Of a stretch of 64,000 nt of DNA, positions 1 through 13,026 are shown piece after piece. Origin of the DNA: Paramecium pentaurelia (Eukaryota; Ciliophora; Oligohymenophorea; Peniculida; Parameciidae); NCBI GenBank assembly GCA_905183005.1, contig CAJJDO010000119.1, positions 288,164 to 352,163 of the forward strand, given 5' to 3'. The translations under genes and the position numbers were made by a program. Within the stretch, counting starts at the first letter, position 1; each line of letters starts with the position of its first letter. The notes below the pieces were generated by a model that worked only from the letters and a program-made list of their open reading frames with translations, was not told the DNA's origin and made no database searches.

Positions 1-1534
1 TTGAAACTTCCCTTTCCTCTAATTATACTTTTGCTTAATTTGATTTATCTTTCAATCTATCAGCATATCTCAATGTATTTAATGAATGATCAGCTGAAGA
101 GCTACCAGGACTGATACATGCAATCATAATAATTCTAGATTTATTTGATTTAGCTGTGAATGAGTCTCTCAAAACTAAAGTTAATTTTGAAGCTCTGAAA
201 GGTACATGACCTTAACCTGAATCCATCGCTCTTATACACTCCTTTAATGCTAAGAGACTTTTATTTATTTCAGCACCTTCTAACCTTCTCTATCTATTGT
301 TTGATTGAGTATCTTAAGCTCTTTCTGATCCTGCCAAATCTACTAAGATAAGTTTTCCCATATCTGTATAGCCTTATCTTATCATAATCTAACAAATTGA
401 GTGAGATCTTGATGATGTATCATTTGCAACAGTTGCATGAGTAGTTCTAACAGAGTTGGCAAGTTCCATAAGTTAAAACAATTCATTTTCAGATTCACAG
501 GGCTTCTCAATAAGTCCTTAAACTTAAATATTATTATTTTTATCCTCTAAAATTTATAAAGGTGCCTTATTATTTAATAAATCATAACATTTTCCTCCAT
601 AGATTTCAAAGAATGATACAACAATCTTGAATTATGGAGACGCATTAATTAATTTATATAGATCTATTACTAATAGTTCTTGAATGCTCTTCATTGTATA
701 TGTCTTACCAGAACCTGTTTATCCATAAGCAAAACATGTAACTACGCCTTAATTGATCAAAAATTCCAATAATGGCGCTAAACTTACATCATATATATCC
801 TTTCCTTATTCTACTTCACTAAATGTATTGTCGAATTAAAAATCGTGATTTTCAACATATTTTGTTATACCATCTACTTTTAATTTTGATTCATGTACTC
901 GAATCATTGGATTTGCACAACTAATTGCATCTATTTCTCCAGCTACTTCTTCCTTCTTGAAAATTGGTCTCTTTCTAACACATACACATAATTTTATATT
1001 TTATGTTGTTTAATGTTCTTATATCAATCCACCTTTAAGTCTGCTTTTATCAATCATCAATTCAAATTCTGCATCAACATTTTTCCCTAATATTAGATTC
1101 TACTCTTCTCTTTCTGCCTTTTCCCTTTTCATTTCTTACATATTTTTTCTTCTTTCTTCCCTTTACTATTCCATTTTCTTTATGTTATCAACAACTGATC
1201 CTTTTGGAGGTTATGGCGGTTACTAAACTGGTGCTTATTATTATTGTGGTGCCTATTCACATTTGATAACTTCAATCCCTTTCATAAAAATCAATTTCAA
1301 TTACCATTTGCCCTTTTTAACCTTTCTAATTTTTCTTGCTTTGTTCCATACACACCCAATCCTTTAGCTTTTAGTTATGCAACAACCTGTTCATCACTTA
1401 ATTAATTCAAAGCCTATTCTCTTTTATTTAATTATCCTTCACGCTAAGCTTTTAAGCGATCTAAGATGCAATACAATCCTACCTCTTTCTTTCTGTGCTT
1501 GTACTGATAACTATTATGATTTTGGTTACTACAT
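1..1534 (-). CDS. Kinesin-13 motor protein with N-terminal SAP motif (partial, 3' end off window)
   Basis: About 495 residues are visible; the C-terminus lies beyond base 1. The P-loop reads FAYGQTGSGKT. Downstream come the switch motifs SSRSH and LVDLAGSER, and the motor ends in NTLRYADRLKD. The segments CVRKRP and VDGITKYVENHDF, with the motor placed centrally behind a charged neck rich in Lys/Glu/Arg, fit kinesin-13 (MCAK/KIF2), whose members depolymerise microtubule ends at spindles and cilia. Residues about 38-70 look like a SAP motif (VVAQLKAKGLGVYGTK), which is unusual for this family. The start at 1534 gives MQQPKSQQLS and requires introns at 1461-1482 (22 nt) and 1279-1304 (26 nt), both GT...AG. 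A Gln/Pro linker joins the SAP motif to the neck. Divergent from the membrane-protein gene to the right. Family assignment is firm; the SAP call is by pattern. Confidence 0.92.
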
Positions 1535-2293
1535 TACTTTGAAAAATTTGAATTATGTATATAAAAATATAAAATCAGTTTATAAAAATACTAATATTTT
1601 TAGAAATCTACACAAAACTATTTTTTAAATGAATAATCTGCATAATTGTTTTTTTTAATTATTTTTGATGTTTTTTTAGTTCAAATAATTTCAGTCATAT
1701 TATCATATAAATAGGTTTATACAAAACATAATTTGTTTTTTTCAAAAAAATAAATTTATTGATTATTGGGGTGATCAATAAGTTTTTTTATATTATTTGA
1801 TATTTTTGTTCATTACTTTATCAATTTAACATTTTGTATTTTTGAATTAATTTCTAGATATTTGACTAAAGGATTTGATAGTTTACGTTTTTTAAAAATA
1901 TTCAGTATTTTACTTAAGTAATTCAAAAATAACATCTAAACAACATTAAGCAGCAAGAAATAGTAAGAGAGGGATAGTATTAACATGACGAATAATAGTA
2001 TAGACTATTATTAAAATTATGATAAATAGGAATTCCAAATTAACTTATCCTTTTTTCAATACGTTATGAAGAATTACATATTATCTTTGAATTAGTTCAT
2101 CTAATATTGCTACCGATTGGATTATGTAAATTATTTTTGAAAAAGTCTTTATTTGCATTTTTGATAATTAAATTTATTTTTGATTAATTTAATTGAATCT
2201 CAAATTTATACTTTTCATGGGTTCTAAAACCTAATTAAAATTAAAACCATTCTTAATTAATCATTTATTTTATGTTCCTAAGGTAATTTAACT
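1535..2293. other. Divergent intergenic stretch with a possible unplaced upstream exon
   Basis: AT-rich DNA between two divergent genes. From an ATG at 1985 a frame of about 47 codons is open, and a 20-nt GT...AG intron (about 2127-2146) could follow, but it then meets TGA. A separate coding-like frame (2190-2293) runs in phase with the membrane gene to the right but lacks its own ATG. I could not join these into one model, so the 5' end of the next gene is uncertain. No other feature was seen. Confidence 0.4.
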
Positions 2294-3815
2294 ATGGATT
2301 TTTTATTATTTATAATTTCTAATGATAAATAAGTATACCCTCTAATTTATAGATAATGCAATTGAGTAAAAATATTAGGAATACTAATTGTAAATGAAGA
2401 GGAAACCAATATTGTAAAAAGTTATTATGATGACATTTCTTATAATAATAGCGAAATTAATAGCTTTAATGATTAATTTTAGTTTAAAGGATGTATATTC
2501 CACTATCGGCTACTTAGTTGTCAATATGGTTTTTATTTTGATCCTTAAATTTCAGCCTCATTTGATCAGATGGATTCTAATTGTCATAAATTACGGAGTA
2601 TTAATCTTTTATTATGAACCAGATGAAGGAAAGACTTAATATAAACATTAATTGTCTTCAGCCTTGATAGTATCTTATTAATTTATAGTAATGAATACAG
2701 GAGAGTTTATTGATACTTTAGTGTAGGTGATTTCATTCTATGCATTTTATCTAGCATATTTTATTGAATATTAACCAGATTATTCTGTTTCACTAACACT
2801 TGCTACATTTTTACTCTCATTTTTACTTATAATAACATTTTATGAGAATGCCTCTGCAGAAAGATCAAAATTCAAGCTTACAATAATAGAGAATAAATGG
2901 GATGAAATTCTGTAAAATATGATTGTTGAACCATGTGTTATTTTCAATTACAATTACTTAAAAAGTTCTTTTATATTAAAAAAGTCAATAGATTTTATTT
3001 ATACAATAGAATCAACTGTAGAATTAAAATAATTCCTAAGAAATTCAATAGTGAATCAAAGTTAGAAAACAAATCTAGAAAATTTTATATATAAAAAGGT
3101 ATAATAATTAAATAAAGACAATATATAAATATGGAATTAAAAGCTGACAATTGTATATCTTAAGAAAGTTCATAATATTTATTACTCTATACTTTCAGAT
3201 ATATCTCCAATCATACTTATCAAAGTTAAGCCATTTAAATTCTCCAAAAATGAATCAGAGTTAGAAGATAAATATTAATATAAATACAAAATCTTAATTA
3301 AAAGTATCTTAAATTAATTTAAATTAATCTCCTAAAAATAATTTCCTAATTTAAATACAATATTTAAGATTAGCATGTATCATTACTTGCATGAAAAAAT
3401 TGAAAAATAAATTATTTCATTTATTAAAATTAGCAAAATTCTAAATTAGCTTTAATTAATCTATCCATAAAAATAAATAACAATTGAAAACTAATAGAAA
3501 AGATCTACAATCTTTGGACATAAAAACTTATTGTATTTAGTTTTGATGGAGGTCTTTGAAATAATGTTATCTAAATAAATACATATAAGAATCATTAATT
3601 CTGAATCTTCTACTAAACTTTTTATATATGGAATCCTCATTGAAAGAGCTCAAGAGAAGTTAACATCCAGACTATTTTACTATTAGAGTAACTTAGAAGC
3701 TCTTGAGATTACAAATTAATGTATTATGATCTATAAATATTTTAGATGTTAGCTTAGTTCTTAAGTATAAGCTTCAAAGTTTTAATTGATAAAATCAGAG
3801 GATGAAATTATATGA
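2294..3815 (+). CDS. Multi-spanning membrane protein of unknown function
   Basis: About 489 residues if translation begins at 2294 with introns at 2333-2352 (20 nt) and 2390-2421 (32 nt). If it begins at the ATG at 2356, only the second intron is needed (475 residues). The N-terminal third holds five or six hydrophobic segments (for example GYLVVNMVFILIL and WILIVINYGVLIFYY). The rest is a soluble, charged region that includes ENKWDEILQNMIVEPCVIF, which recalls the PAS-like linker after the membrane domain in ciliate sensor kinases. No kinase, cyclase or receiver motif follows, so this would be a kinase-less relative at most. The frame ends at TGA 3813-3815. I do not recognise the family with certainty. 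Confidence 0.6.
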
Positions 3816-4563
3816 TTTTTAATTATCTTGTAACAATGTTTCTAATTATTATGAGTTTTTTTATTTCAAAAAGCAGATTATATTCAAATTAATAAATTTA
3901 ATTAGACAATAATTATTTTTTTTTTTTTCAAAAGGATATTTAAATTTTAAACATAGTATATCTACATCAATGGAAGTTAAACATTCAATATGAGGAGTAA
4001 ACAAATAATTATAAATTTATAAAGAAGCATAAGATCAAATTCAAATTATTTATGTTTAATTAATATTTTAGAATCTAATATCTTTTTCAAAGATAATATT
4101 TCAATAAAAATAAATTTGCCATTTTCTATAATCAATTATTCTGATTGAATGAAGAAATTTGTTAAGAAGAGTTTTTACTTTATATAATGATTTCAGTCTA
4201 ATTTAGGAATTATGTTTATGAAATGAATCTAAAATGATAATAAATGAATTGCTTTTCAATAAATGAAATGAACTTTTCTCATTCTGATGTTTTAATTATA
4301 AAAAATACTAATTAAGTATTCAATCATTTATTAAAGAATTCAAATTATGTGATTCAGATTATTAAGATATTTCAAACCCAGTATTTTGAGTTTATCAAAA
4401 AATTGAATTGATTAATTAATATTATAAATCTATCTTATATATTTATATTTTATTATATATAGATTTAATAATCTAATAAAGAATGATTTAGATTATTAAT
4501 TGATTTTAACGAATAATTTATAATAAAAAATGTAACACAATTTTGTGTTTATAAATTAAAATA
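3816..4563. other. Intergenic, AT-rich, nothing recognised
   Basis: No frame with coding character was found on either strand when TGA is the only stop. It contains homopolymer A/T runs and short near-palindromic AT stretches (about 4430-4460). Confidence 0.6.
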
Positions 4564-5292
4564 ATGTAATAGCGGGAAGAATAATTTACGTTGTATAAAT
4601 TACTTAATGTGGAACCAAAAGCAACTTAAAATGAAATAGTATTGAAGTTAATTATATTTTTAGAAAAAGTCTTATCGGTAATTAGCATTGCAATTGCATC
4701 CAGATAAAAATCAATCAGATGTAAATGCAAAAGAGAAGTTTTAAAAAATATCTGAAGCTTATTAGATTCTATCGAATGAAGAGAAAAGAAAAATGTATGA
4801 TGAAACTGGTATGATTGAGGGGATGGATGAATTTAAAAATGCATATGAATTTTATCGTAATCTATATCCAAAGATCAGTAAAGAAGATATTGATAAATAT
4901 GAAATAAAGTATAGATTCAGTAAAGAAGAAGAAAATGATTTGATTGAATTTTATAATAAGTAAAAAGTGTTTGTAATTATAATAATAGAAATTCTGGGAA
5001 TGTGAAATGTTTATTAGAGAATATAATATTAAGTAAAAATGAAGACATTCCTCGTTTTTTAGAATTTTATGATGAAATGATAAAATAAAAGAAAATAACA
5101 GATTATAGAATATATTAAATCAGCAGAAATAAGATAAAAACTTTAAGAGAAGACCCAGAAGCATAATAAATTGATATGGATTAATTGACTAAATAGATAA
5201 GACAAAGACCAAAGAATACATTTGATTAGTTTATTTAATAGATGGAATAGAAATATCAAAAGCCAAAGAAGGTGAAGAGTTAAAAAAAATGA
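4564..5292 (+). CDS. DnaJ-domain co-chaperone, DNAJC9-like
   Basis: 224 residues from three exons; introns at 4639-4663 (25 nt) and 4960-4988 (29 nt). The J domain occupies residues about 9-75, with the HPD triad at 37-39 that stimulates Hsp70 ATPase. The family signature YKLLN...AYQILSNEEKR is present. After the J domain, ETGMIEGMDEF and a region with FYRNLYPKIS and LIEFYNK match the layout of DNAJC9, a nuclear histone co-chaperone. The end is Lys-rich (KKVKSQKK), compatible with nuclear location. The stop lies only 16 bp before the gp210 start. J domain certain; DNAJC9 subtype inferred from the post-J region. Confidence 0.88.
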
Positions 5293-5308
5293 TTAATATA
5301 TTTAATTA

Positions 5309-8300
5309 ATGAAATTTGCCTTAATATTGGCGCTAGCAATTTTAAACACAATTAATAGTTCAAAAATCAGCAATAAAAACATCTTATTGCCCTTGGCTGA
5401 CATCGAAGTTGAATATGAAATCACTGCTGAAGGTGGGTGCTTTGATTGGAGTGCTTCAAATAGTGCCATTGTAGTCACAGGACAAGATTAATATGGATGC
5501 TTGAAGTCAATAGGAAAAGTTAGAGTAGTGACTAAAATGCCAAGTTAAACATTTATCTATGTAAAATCGAAGTCCTAAGATGCATCTCAATTTATAGTTG
5601 AAGTTGTGGTACAAGATATAAGCAGATTGAGCATAATAACTAAATAAAAATAATTGGATTTGGATACTTAAGAAGAATTGCATGTTTAAGCATATGATGA
5701 TAAGGGAAATACATTTACAACATTGGAAGGACTTAAATTTGAATGGAGAACTGGTTCATTGGAAATGGTGAAGTTTTCTGAATCAGGACTAAAAGTATCA
5801 GAGAAAAGAGCAAGATTAGAGTTTAATAGTGATATCATAGTTGTAAAAGGAAAGAAGGAAGGCAAAGAAACAGTTTTTACAAGAGTGATAGAGAAAAAAT
5901 ATTATGAAACTAAAATAGAAACTAATGTAGATTTAGTAGTTATTTAAAAATTTTAATTTTCACCTGATTATCCAGTATATTACTTACCAACACATTCTAT
6001 AATCTAATTCCATCTATTGAGAGCAGATGGAAAAACAAATATAAAATTACCAAGTGAAACTCATTAATGGAGTACTACATCTAAAATATCAAAAATTAAC
6101 TAGAATGGTGTTTTGACAACATAAAATGTAGAGATGAATTTGAATCTCAAAGTAATTAATTCTAATTACAATTAAATTCAAGCAATATATCATGTAGTGA
6201 ATCCTAAATATATTGATATTGATATCTGGGAAGATGGTAAAGACAAGAGAGAAGGAAAAGTTACTCATTTGATTGTTGGTAAATTATACAGATTCTAAGC
6301 TTATCTTAAAGATGAATCAAATTAAAGAATATATTCTACAGATTTATTCGAATATAATTCTAAAGATATAATATTGAATGAATAGACTGTTATATCAGAT
6401 ATAGAGAGACAAAATGTTAAATTAACATTTCAAAGAGGAACATTGGAATCCTTTATTACTATTCATTTTGTTAAACCTATCCAGATATAAACAATCTTTA
6501 AAACCTATATTCATCTTCCAATTAATGAACAATATAATTTAATTGTGAATGGAGGATCAGGAAATTATAAATATTTATCAAGATATCAATCACCTACTAT
6601 TTTTGAAATTAAAAGTCCTAACATTCTTTAAGCATTAGAATTAGGAGAGAATATTTTAATAATTTATGATGAATTTAATATATATAACAGTCTAGAAATA
6701 ATTGTTTATGTGACTGATGTCAGTTAAATTCTTCCATTTGAGAGAAGAAAAGAATTAATAGTTAATGAAACTGATGATACTTTTTATTAAGCTATTGGAG
6801 ATCCAAAAGTAGGAAACTATACTTAATGTAGAGTAGTTAAATTTAGTATTGATAATTTTGATACTTTTACTACATAATAAATAATAGGTGATCTCTCTAA
6901 CTATTTAGTATGTAATGGTTTAAAAATGTAATCATCAACTCCAGGTTAATATAATCTTTAAATTAATACACAAAAGATATCTGTAACATAATAAGTAAGA
7001 GTCTATGATTATTTGCATTTTGAAAAACCATTTTATTATGTTACTCCTCATTCTACTATTACAACTAAGGTTTTGGGAGGACCAACTACTTGGGATTAAA
7101 CACCATATAATGAGAAATTATCAGAAGGCATTATTAAAATTGATATGGAAAAATATCATTTCAATTGTTTCTAGAATTAAGCTGAATTCAAAATTACAAG
7201 AATTAATAAAAAATCAGATTTATTACCTAATCCAAAACTTGTTAGCAATACTCTACCTGTTAAATGTTTATTACCTGAAGCATTTAAAATTTATAATGAA
7301 AAGAATCAGGAAGTTAATTGGTTATTCAAAGAAGAAACTGTATAAATTAATGTAATTGCTGTCTATAAAACTTTCTTATTCTATAATTCAAGTAGTTTGC
7401 ATTTAGATTATTCAACTCGTGGATTAAAATATCAAAATAGATATTTATCATATGATATTTAATCAGGTATCTCAGATTGTAAATTTATTGTGGCTTCTAA
7501 TTCTTATAATAATCATAAAGACACATTTTTAACCATTAAAAGTGAATTAGATTTAATTATTCATCATACTCTAAAACTGATTCCAAGTGGAGAATAATAT
7601 GTTCTCATTGATTAAAGTGTGTTATTTAGAATAGAATCATCAACTAATAATATATAATGTTAATATGATAATAATATTATTGGATGTGAAAAGGATTAAG
7701 TTACAATTACTCCAAAAAAATTAGGTTAATTTTAATTAGTAGTTTATGACTTATCCTTAAATTACAGTGTTTCAGCAACACTCAATGTTATTGATCCATC
7801 TCAATTAAATTTAGAATTAAGTTAATAGATAACTGTAGTAGGAAATTTAATTAATGCAACTTCTACATTCAATTATTATAAGAAACAAGTGCATGTGACA
7901 ACTTGGTCATCTCTACGTTTAATTGATTCATATGGATTCAATAATATTAATTAGGTTAATAATTAATTTTTAATTACTCCAAATAAAGAAGGTATATTCA
8001 AATTATAAACATAATATGATTCAATCAATTCTAATCAAGTTGATTTGAAGGTTATACCAAAATTATAAGCTGAAACTGTCTATATGCCAACTGAATGTGA
8101 AACTCATGTTTTATTCCCTTCTTATTCTTAATTCACTTATTCAGCTATTTCAAATGAGGATTTAGAAACATCAGTTAGTTAGAATATTGTTACTATAAAA
8201 TCTAAAAAGATATATGGAAATTATATAGTTACTATATTTTTAAGATAATCTAATATTCTGATAGATTCAGTTAATATACCAGTTGTAGTTAATAAACCAA

Positions 8301-9884
8301 ATAGAGCAATTTTATACTATGGTAGAAAGATTGAATTAGGTTCATCAGTTAGAATAGTAGCTGACTTCCTAATATAAGATCATTAAATGAATCTTTGTTT
8401 GTGTCCAACACATAAAATACATTGGTATTTAGATGAAAAATTGGTTTAGACAGCTCCAAATTCTTTGGGACTTTCAGTTTCAACAGTTGTTGTTGGAAAA
8501 ATTAATATTAAAATCAAAGCTTATGATTTAGAAGCTTAGACATTATTAGAAGTTGAGAGATTAAATTCTTATACTAGAAACTTATTTATTAATACCAAGA
8601 CATTATATCATATTCCACTTCTTATTCCTACCAATAGTAGATTAGCTTTAGGATAAGAAATTAAAAGTGTTTAATAATTAAATATGAATCCACCAAACAT
8701 TATTGAAAGTGATAGTATTACTTTGTAACCTCAATTATTATAAGCTACTACTCCAATGTTAATTTAAGTAGAAGAAATTTATTAAATGTATCCAATGTCA
8801 GAATTTGTAAATTTGAAAGTAGATGAAAAATTAGAAATTTAAATTGCCTACTTAAATTAAGAAGGATATCAATTTGAAGATATAGAAGACAATAAACTTG
8901 AAGTTTTAGGTTATACAAGACATATTGTATAAATTAAGGTTAATAAAAATGGAATTGAAATATAGGGTCTAGATTAAGGATTTGCATTGATTAAATTAAA
9001 TTGTGGAAATAATAAAATTGATTATATTCTTGTAAAAGTAGGAGCCACTTTATTATAAAAGAAAGCTTATCTTGGATCTACAATCACTTATAGGATGGAT
9101 AATTCAGAGAAACCTATATGGAATTCAAATTGTGGTAGCTTTAAGGGAAATTAATTAACAATTGAAAAAGAATTAAATGAATGTTATGTTGAAGTAAATG
9201 ATTAAGGTAATAAATTCAAAGCTGGACTTGAAGTCATTAGACCATCACATATAATTATTGAATCAAATAAAGTAGATAATTATTTGAATATCAAATTAAA
9301 TGTTAATCCTAAAATACCTTAATCAGATTAAGTTAATCCAAATTTTGAGATCAAAATTGAAGTCGATTAACCTTAATGGTTTGAATTAGTAAAAACTGAC
9401 AATTTATATGAATATAATATCAAACCAATTATTGCTTAAGATAATACACCTATGCCAAAGAAAGTAAAGGTTAATGCATTCATTTCAAATCAATTTATTT
9501 AATTAGATGGTAGCAAAGAAATTACTTATGAAAGAGAATTCTATCTTCCGAATAAGGAAATATTTATTTAAAATAGTCAACCAATCTAAATTCTAAGAAT
9601 TCCTTACTATAGAAATATTGAAAAGACTTATCAAGATAATCATTTATTAGGATTAATTACAACCCAATTTTCTCAAGGTCGAGTTGAGATTGTATTTGAT
9701 TTTAGTCAATGTCATGAACCTACAGAAGGGGATGTGTATTTTGAAAATGGATAAAAAATAAGAGTTAAATTCGTATAAGAGTCTAGCTACGAATTAATAA
9801 TATTTTTAGCTGCACTAGGTATATATTTTAAATATTATAATTTTAGTCTTCTTTATCTTAATAATTATGAACTATTTGAGATGA
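5309..9884 (+). CDS. Nuclear pore membrane glycoprotein gp210 homologue
   Basis: 1,515 residues. A signal peptide (MKFALILALAILNT) is followed by LLPLADIEVEYEITAEGGCFDW, which matches the conserved start of gp210 lumenal domains (LLP...EGCY.W). The body is a long beta-rich stretch compatible with repeated Ig/Big-like folds and ends in one transmembrane helix. That helix appears only when the 28-nt intron 9819-9846 is removed, giving FFILIIMNYLR and a short cytosolic end. Animal gp210 is larger but shares this plan: signal, Ig-like lumenal repeats, one membrane anchor, short tail. It would sit in the pore membrane with most mass in the perinuclear space. Convergent with IFT56, 115 bp between stops. 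Confidence 0.82.
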
Positions 9885-9999
9885 AACATGTGACATTTTA
9901 TATCAATATATATATATATATTCTATATTTATTAATAAATTAGTGTAATATAAAATGAAAAACTTTTAAAGTAATAAATATTAATTTATAACTTTTATT

Positions 10000-11854
10000 T
10001 CATATTTTCCAATTATTTTCTTTGCCCCATTTTTTAATTATTTTTAAAATAAATTCTACTTAAGGATTGTCACCTGTATTTGTTAAGATATTCATCACTT
10101 CAATCAAATGATCTAAAGTCTCTTTTGATGCAATGACCATTTAAAATACTCCTACAACTGACCCTCTTAAAGCATCTTCATATTCATGTTCTCCATTATC
10201 TGAATCTAATCTTTGTAGTATATCAAAAGCTTTAGCAGCATAATAAAAATGACCCATCTTATAACAATCATTGGCAATTAAAACTAAAATTTAAAAGGAT
10301 TCACTTGAAGTCTCCATATTAATATATAATTCCCATGCTTCTCTAAATAATAAATAACAATAAATTACTTAGCCTTGCCATTCATTATATATGTTCTAGT
10401 CATCCATTTAATGTAGATATCATCAGACTAAATTAGTATAAATAAATTACTCTATATTTTTCTGATTGAATTTATGCTAAAGCATCTTCAGCTTCTTTGT
10501 AATCTCCTGTACCAGCACAAGCAATACCATAATTCCAATTGAAATCATCATCATTTTAAAAGAATTATTTAATTGATTTTAAATAAACTAGAACATCTTC
10601 ATATTGTTTCAAAATAAAGAAGCAAGATGCCATTGATTACCTTCCAGGTATAGTATCACATTCACTAGCAGAAGATCCTACTAATTAAAATAGTTATTGA
10701 GCAGTTTTTAAGGCTTCTTTTTAATCAGGACTTGATTATCCTTTCATAGCATAAACTACAGCCTTTAAGATATATTCTTTTGGGTTTGTTGGTTATAAAT
10801 CTTATACTAAATTAAAAGCCTCTGCAATATCTTCATTTTTCAAATAATAAACAATCAGATTGAGTTTAGCCTCTGGGAAAATTTCTACCAAAGGAGGTAA
10901 GACTTTTAATGCATTCTCTCCACCTCTAAAAACAACTAAATTATGTTTTAATAAATCATTATCTGCACAAACATTGATTCCTTCATATTATTATTGTAAT
11001 GGTTTGAATACTTCTTCTGCTAATTTACCACTGTATAATTAAAATTGATTGCAAGCCTTAAGATTTATAGCTGTTACACTTTATGGAAATTAATTTAAAT
11101 AGGAAGATAGTATTTCAATAGAAACATCAAAATATTCTAATTTATAATAACATAAAGCTATGTAAACATTGATTGCTGAATATTCTCGATTTTCAAGCAA
11201 TAATTTTTTGTATGCATCAGTTGCCTATAAAATAAAAAAATATCAGTTACTTCTTCATAATGTCCTCTTAAATAATGAATTGCTGCTAAACATAACTAAT
11301 CATGAACTGTTTCTTATATCTTATGATGATAGGTCATTAGATTCTTTTCATCATTTTTCTTGTGAGCAATATGAAATTATCTATAACTTAGAATATATGC
11401 ATTTACAATCTCACAGATAGTGCTGTCTCTGGACCTTTAGAACATTCTCTCTTGGCATCTTCGTATTAACATAGAGCATAAAAACAACAAGCTTTATAGA
11501 TATGGATCTCTTTGTTGTAATCAGGCTTTGTCATCATCTAATCATAAACCTAGATGGCCCTTCTATTTTAAAATGTACAAAAGTATTATACTTATATTCT
11601 CCATTATGAAAACAGGCATAAGCTAACCATAATTTAGGTTCAGCTCTTGAATCATTAAAACTATTCTTAAATTATCATTAATACTTTTATTCATTTTCTA
11701 AGAGTGAGATTGCTCCTACCCAATCTCTATTTTTAACATATTCTTCTAATGTAGGCATTCTTTCTTGAACAACTCTAGTTGCAATTCCACCAGAAACTGG
11801 TGCGGCAGCTTTTGTTTATTTAGCTTTACTCATAGAGGAACCAGGACGAAGCAT
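10000..11854 (-). CDS. IFT56: Intraflagellar transport protein IFT56 (TTC26/DYF-13)
   Basis: 574 residues, close to the 554 of the human protein. Introns at 11563-11591, 11381-11406, 11225-11250, 10428-10450 and 10343-10368 (23-29 nt) restore one frame. Recognisable blocks include PTLEEYVKNRDWVGAISLLE, LWLAYACFHNGEYK, YKACCFYALCQYEDA, LKACNQFQLY, and the C-terminal LIANDCYKMGHFYYAAKAF and IIKKWGKEN. These follow the order in IFT56, a TPR-repeat subunit of the IFT-B complex needed to carry motility components into cilia. The start MLRPGSSMSKAK was chosen as the first ATG; an internal Met at position 8 is an alternative. The frame stops at TGA (10000-10002). Confidence 0.95.
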
Positions 11855-12768
11855 ATTGTGATTTATGAAAAAAATTAAATTTCAAATTAATATTCCTCAT
11901 ATTTTAAGTTCTTAATTATTAAGTAATTATTTTATTGATTATTTATTCATTGTATAGTCTAGCTATAAAGAATAATAGAATACTGTAAATAATCAATATA
12001 TAAGTATTTAATTGATTTTATAATTATCATAAAAGAGCATATTAAGATCATAGGATTTTCAACAATATTTGCTATAAAAATACCGTTGTAATCAATTTTA
12101 AGTAAAAAAACAACGAATAACTTATTTTCTTATGAAATTAGAATCAATTAAGACTTTTTGATTAAATATATGATTTTATTAATAGTTTCTAACTCACTAA
12201 ATTATGTTATAATATCAATGATTTCTTTCAGTCTTATGTAAAATTTATTTGTTAAAATGATTTTAATATAAATATTCTATCCAATTAATATTTTAATAAT
12301 ACAAAGATTTTTGATCATATCGACAATTATGTAATTCAGAAAGACAGTAAAGATTATGTTTCAAATATTTTTAGTAATTTCTTTAAATTTGTCATAATCA
12401 TTCTTTTTTATTATATATTCTAATTTAGAAATTATTCAATTTATTATGTCCCACTATATATAAACTCTTCAAATTAAGCTTATTTTAATTCTATACTTAA
12501 CTTGATTCTAGTTAAAGTTATTCTTTTTAAAAATAAAATAAGCTTTAATTATTGAATGAAAATTCATTATTTTGATTTTTAATAATATTCATTAATTGTT
12601 TGACTCTTTTTTCAAAATTAAACCTATATTACATTTATTAGCTAATTTATATTAACAAATCCAGGTTCTATAGGTAATATTTAGATGAAATTGATAGAAG
12701 ATAATAATATGCATGATACAATTCGTTTTTAAAAAAATTATAAGATTGAATCTCATTAATTATTTTAA
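11855..12768. other. Divergent intergenic region
   Basis: About 0.9 kb of very AT-rich DNA between IFT56 and the small MGC gene, carrying both 5' flanks. No coding frame, RNA gene or repeat was recognised. Confidence 0.6.
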
Positions 12769-13026
12769 ATGGGTTGTTCTTTATCTTCTAAGAAAATTGA
12801 AAGTAAGCACTAATCTCTCTAATTATAATAAAACTCAACAGCAATACAATAAGAATAAGAATTTGAAGAATTAGCTATTTTAAACTAATTTTGCAAAGAA
12901 AAATATCAGATACAAAAAAATCCAATTGTTCAGAGAAGAGGAAATTCTTTTACTTCAACCATATAGAAATTTGATAAATAATAAATCAAATTATAGAATT
13001 CATATTGCCTTTAATAATTCTCATGA
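12769..13026 (+). CDS. Small acylation-type protein (MGCSLSS start)
   Basis: 85 residues, no intron. It begins MGCSLSSKKIESK: Gly2 with Ser6 fits an N-myristoylation site and Cys3 could be palmitoylated, suggesting membrane attachment. The rest is polar and Gln-rich with no domain I recognise; it contains IVQRRGNSFTST, a basic Ser/Thr cluster that could be phosphorylated. A second small protein with a similar start lies at 20678. The first ATG was used because the acylation motif depends on it. A competing open frame on the same strand (from 12926) was judged non-coding because it cuts across this frame. Confidence 0.6.

Noticed and set aside
7005..7355. 116-codon plus-strand ORF inside the gp210 region.
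   Set aside because: Out-of-frame shadow of gp210 made possible by AT-rich codons.
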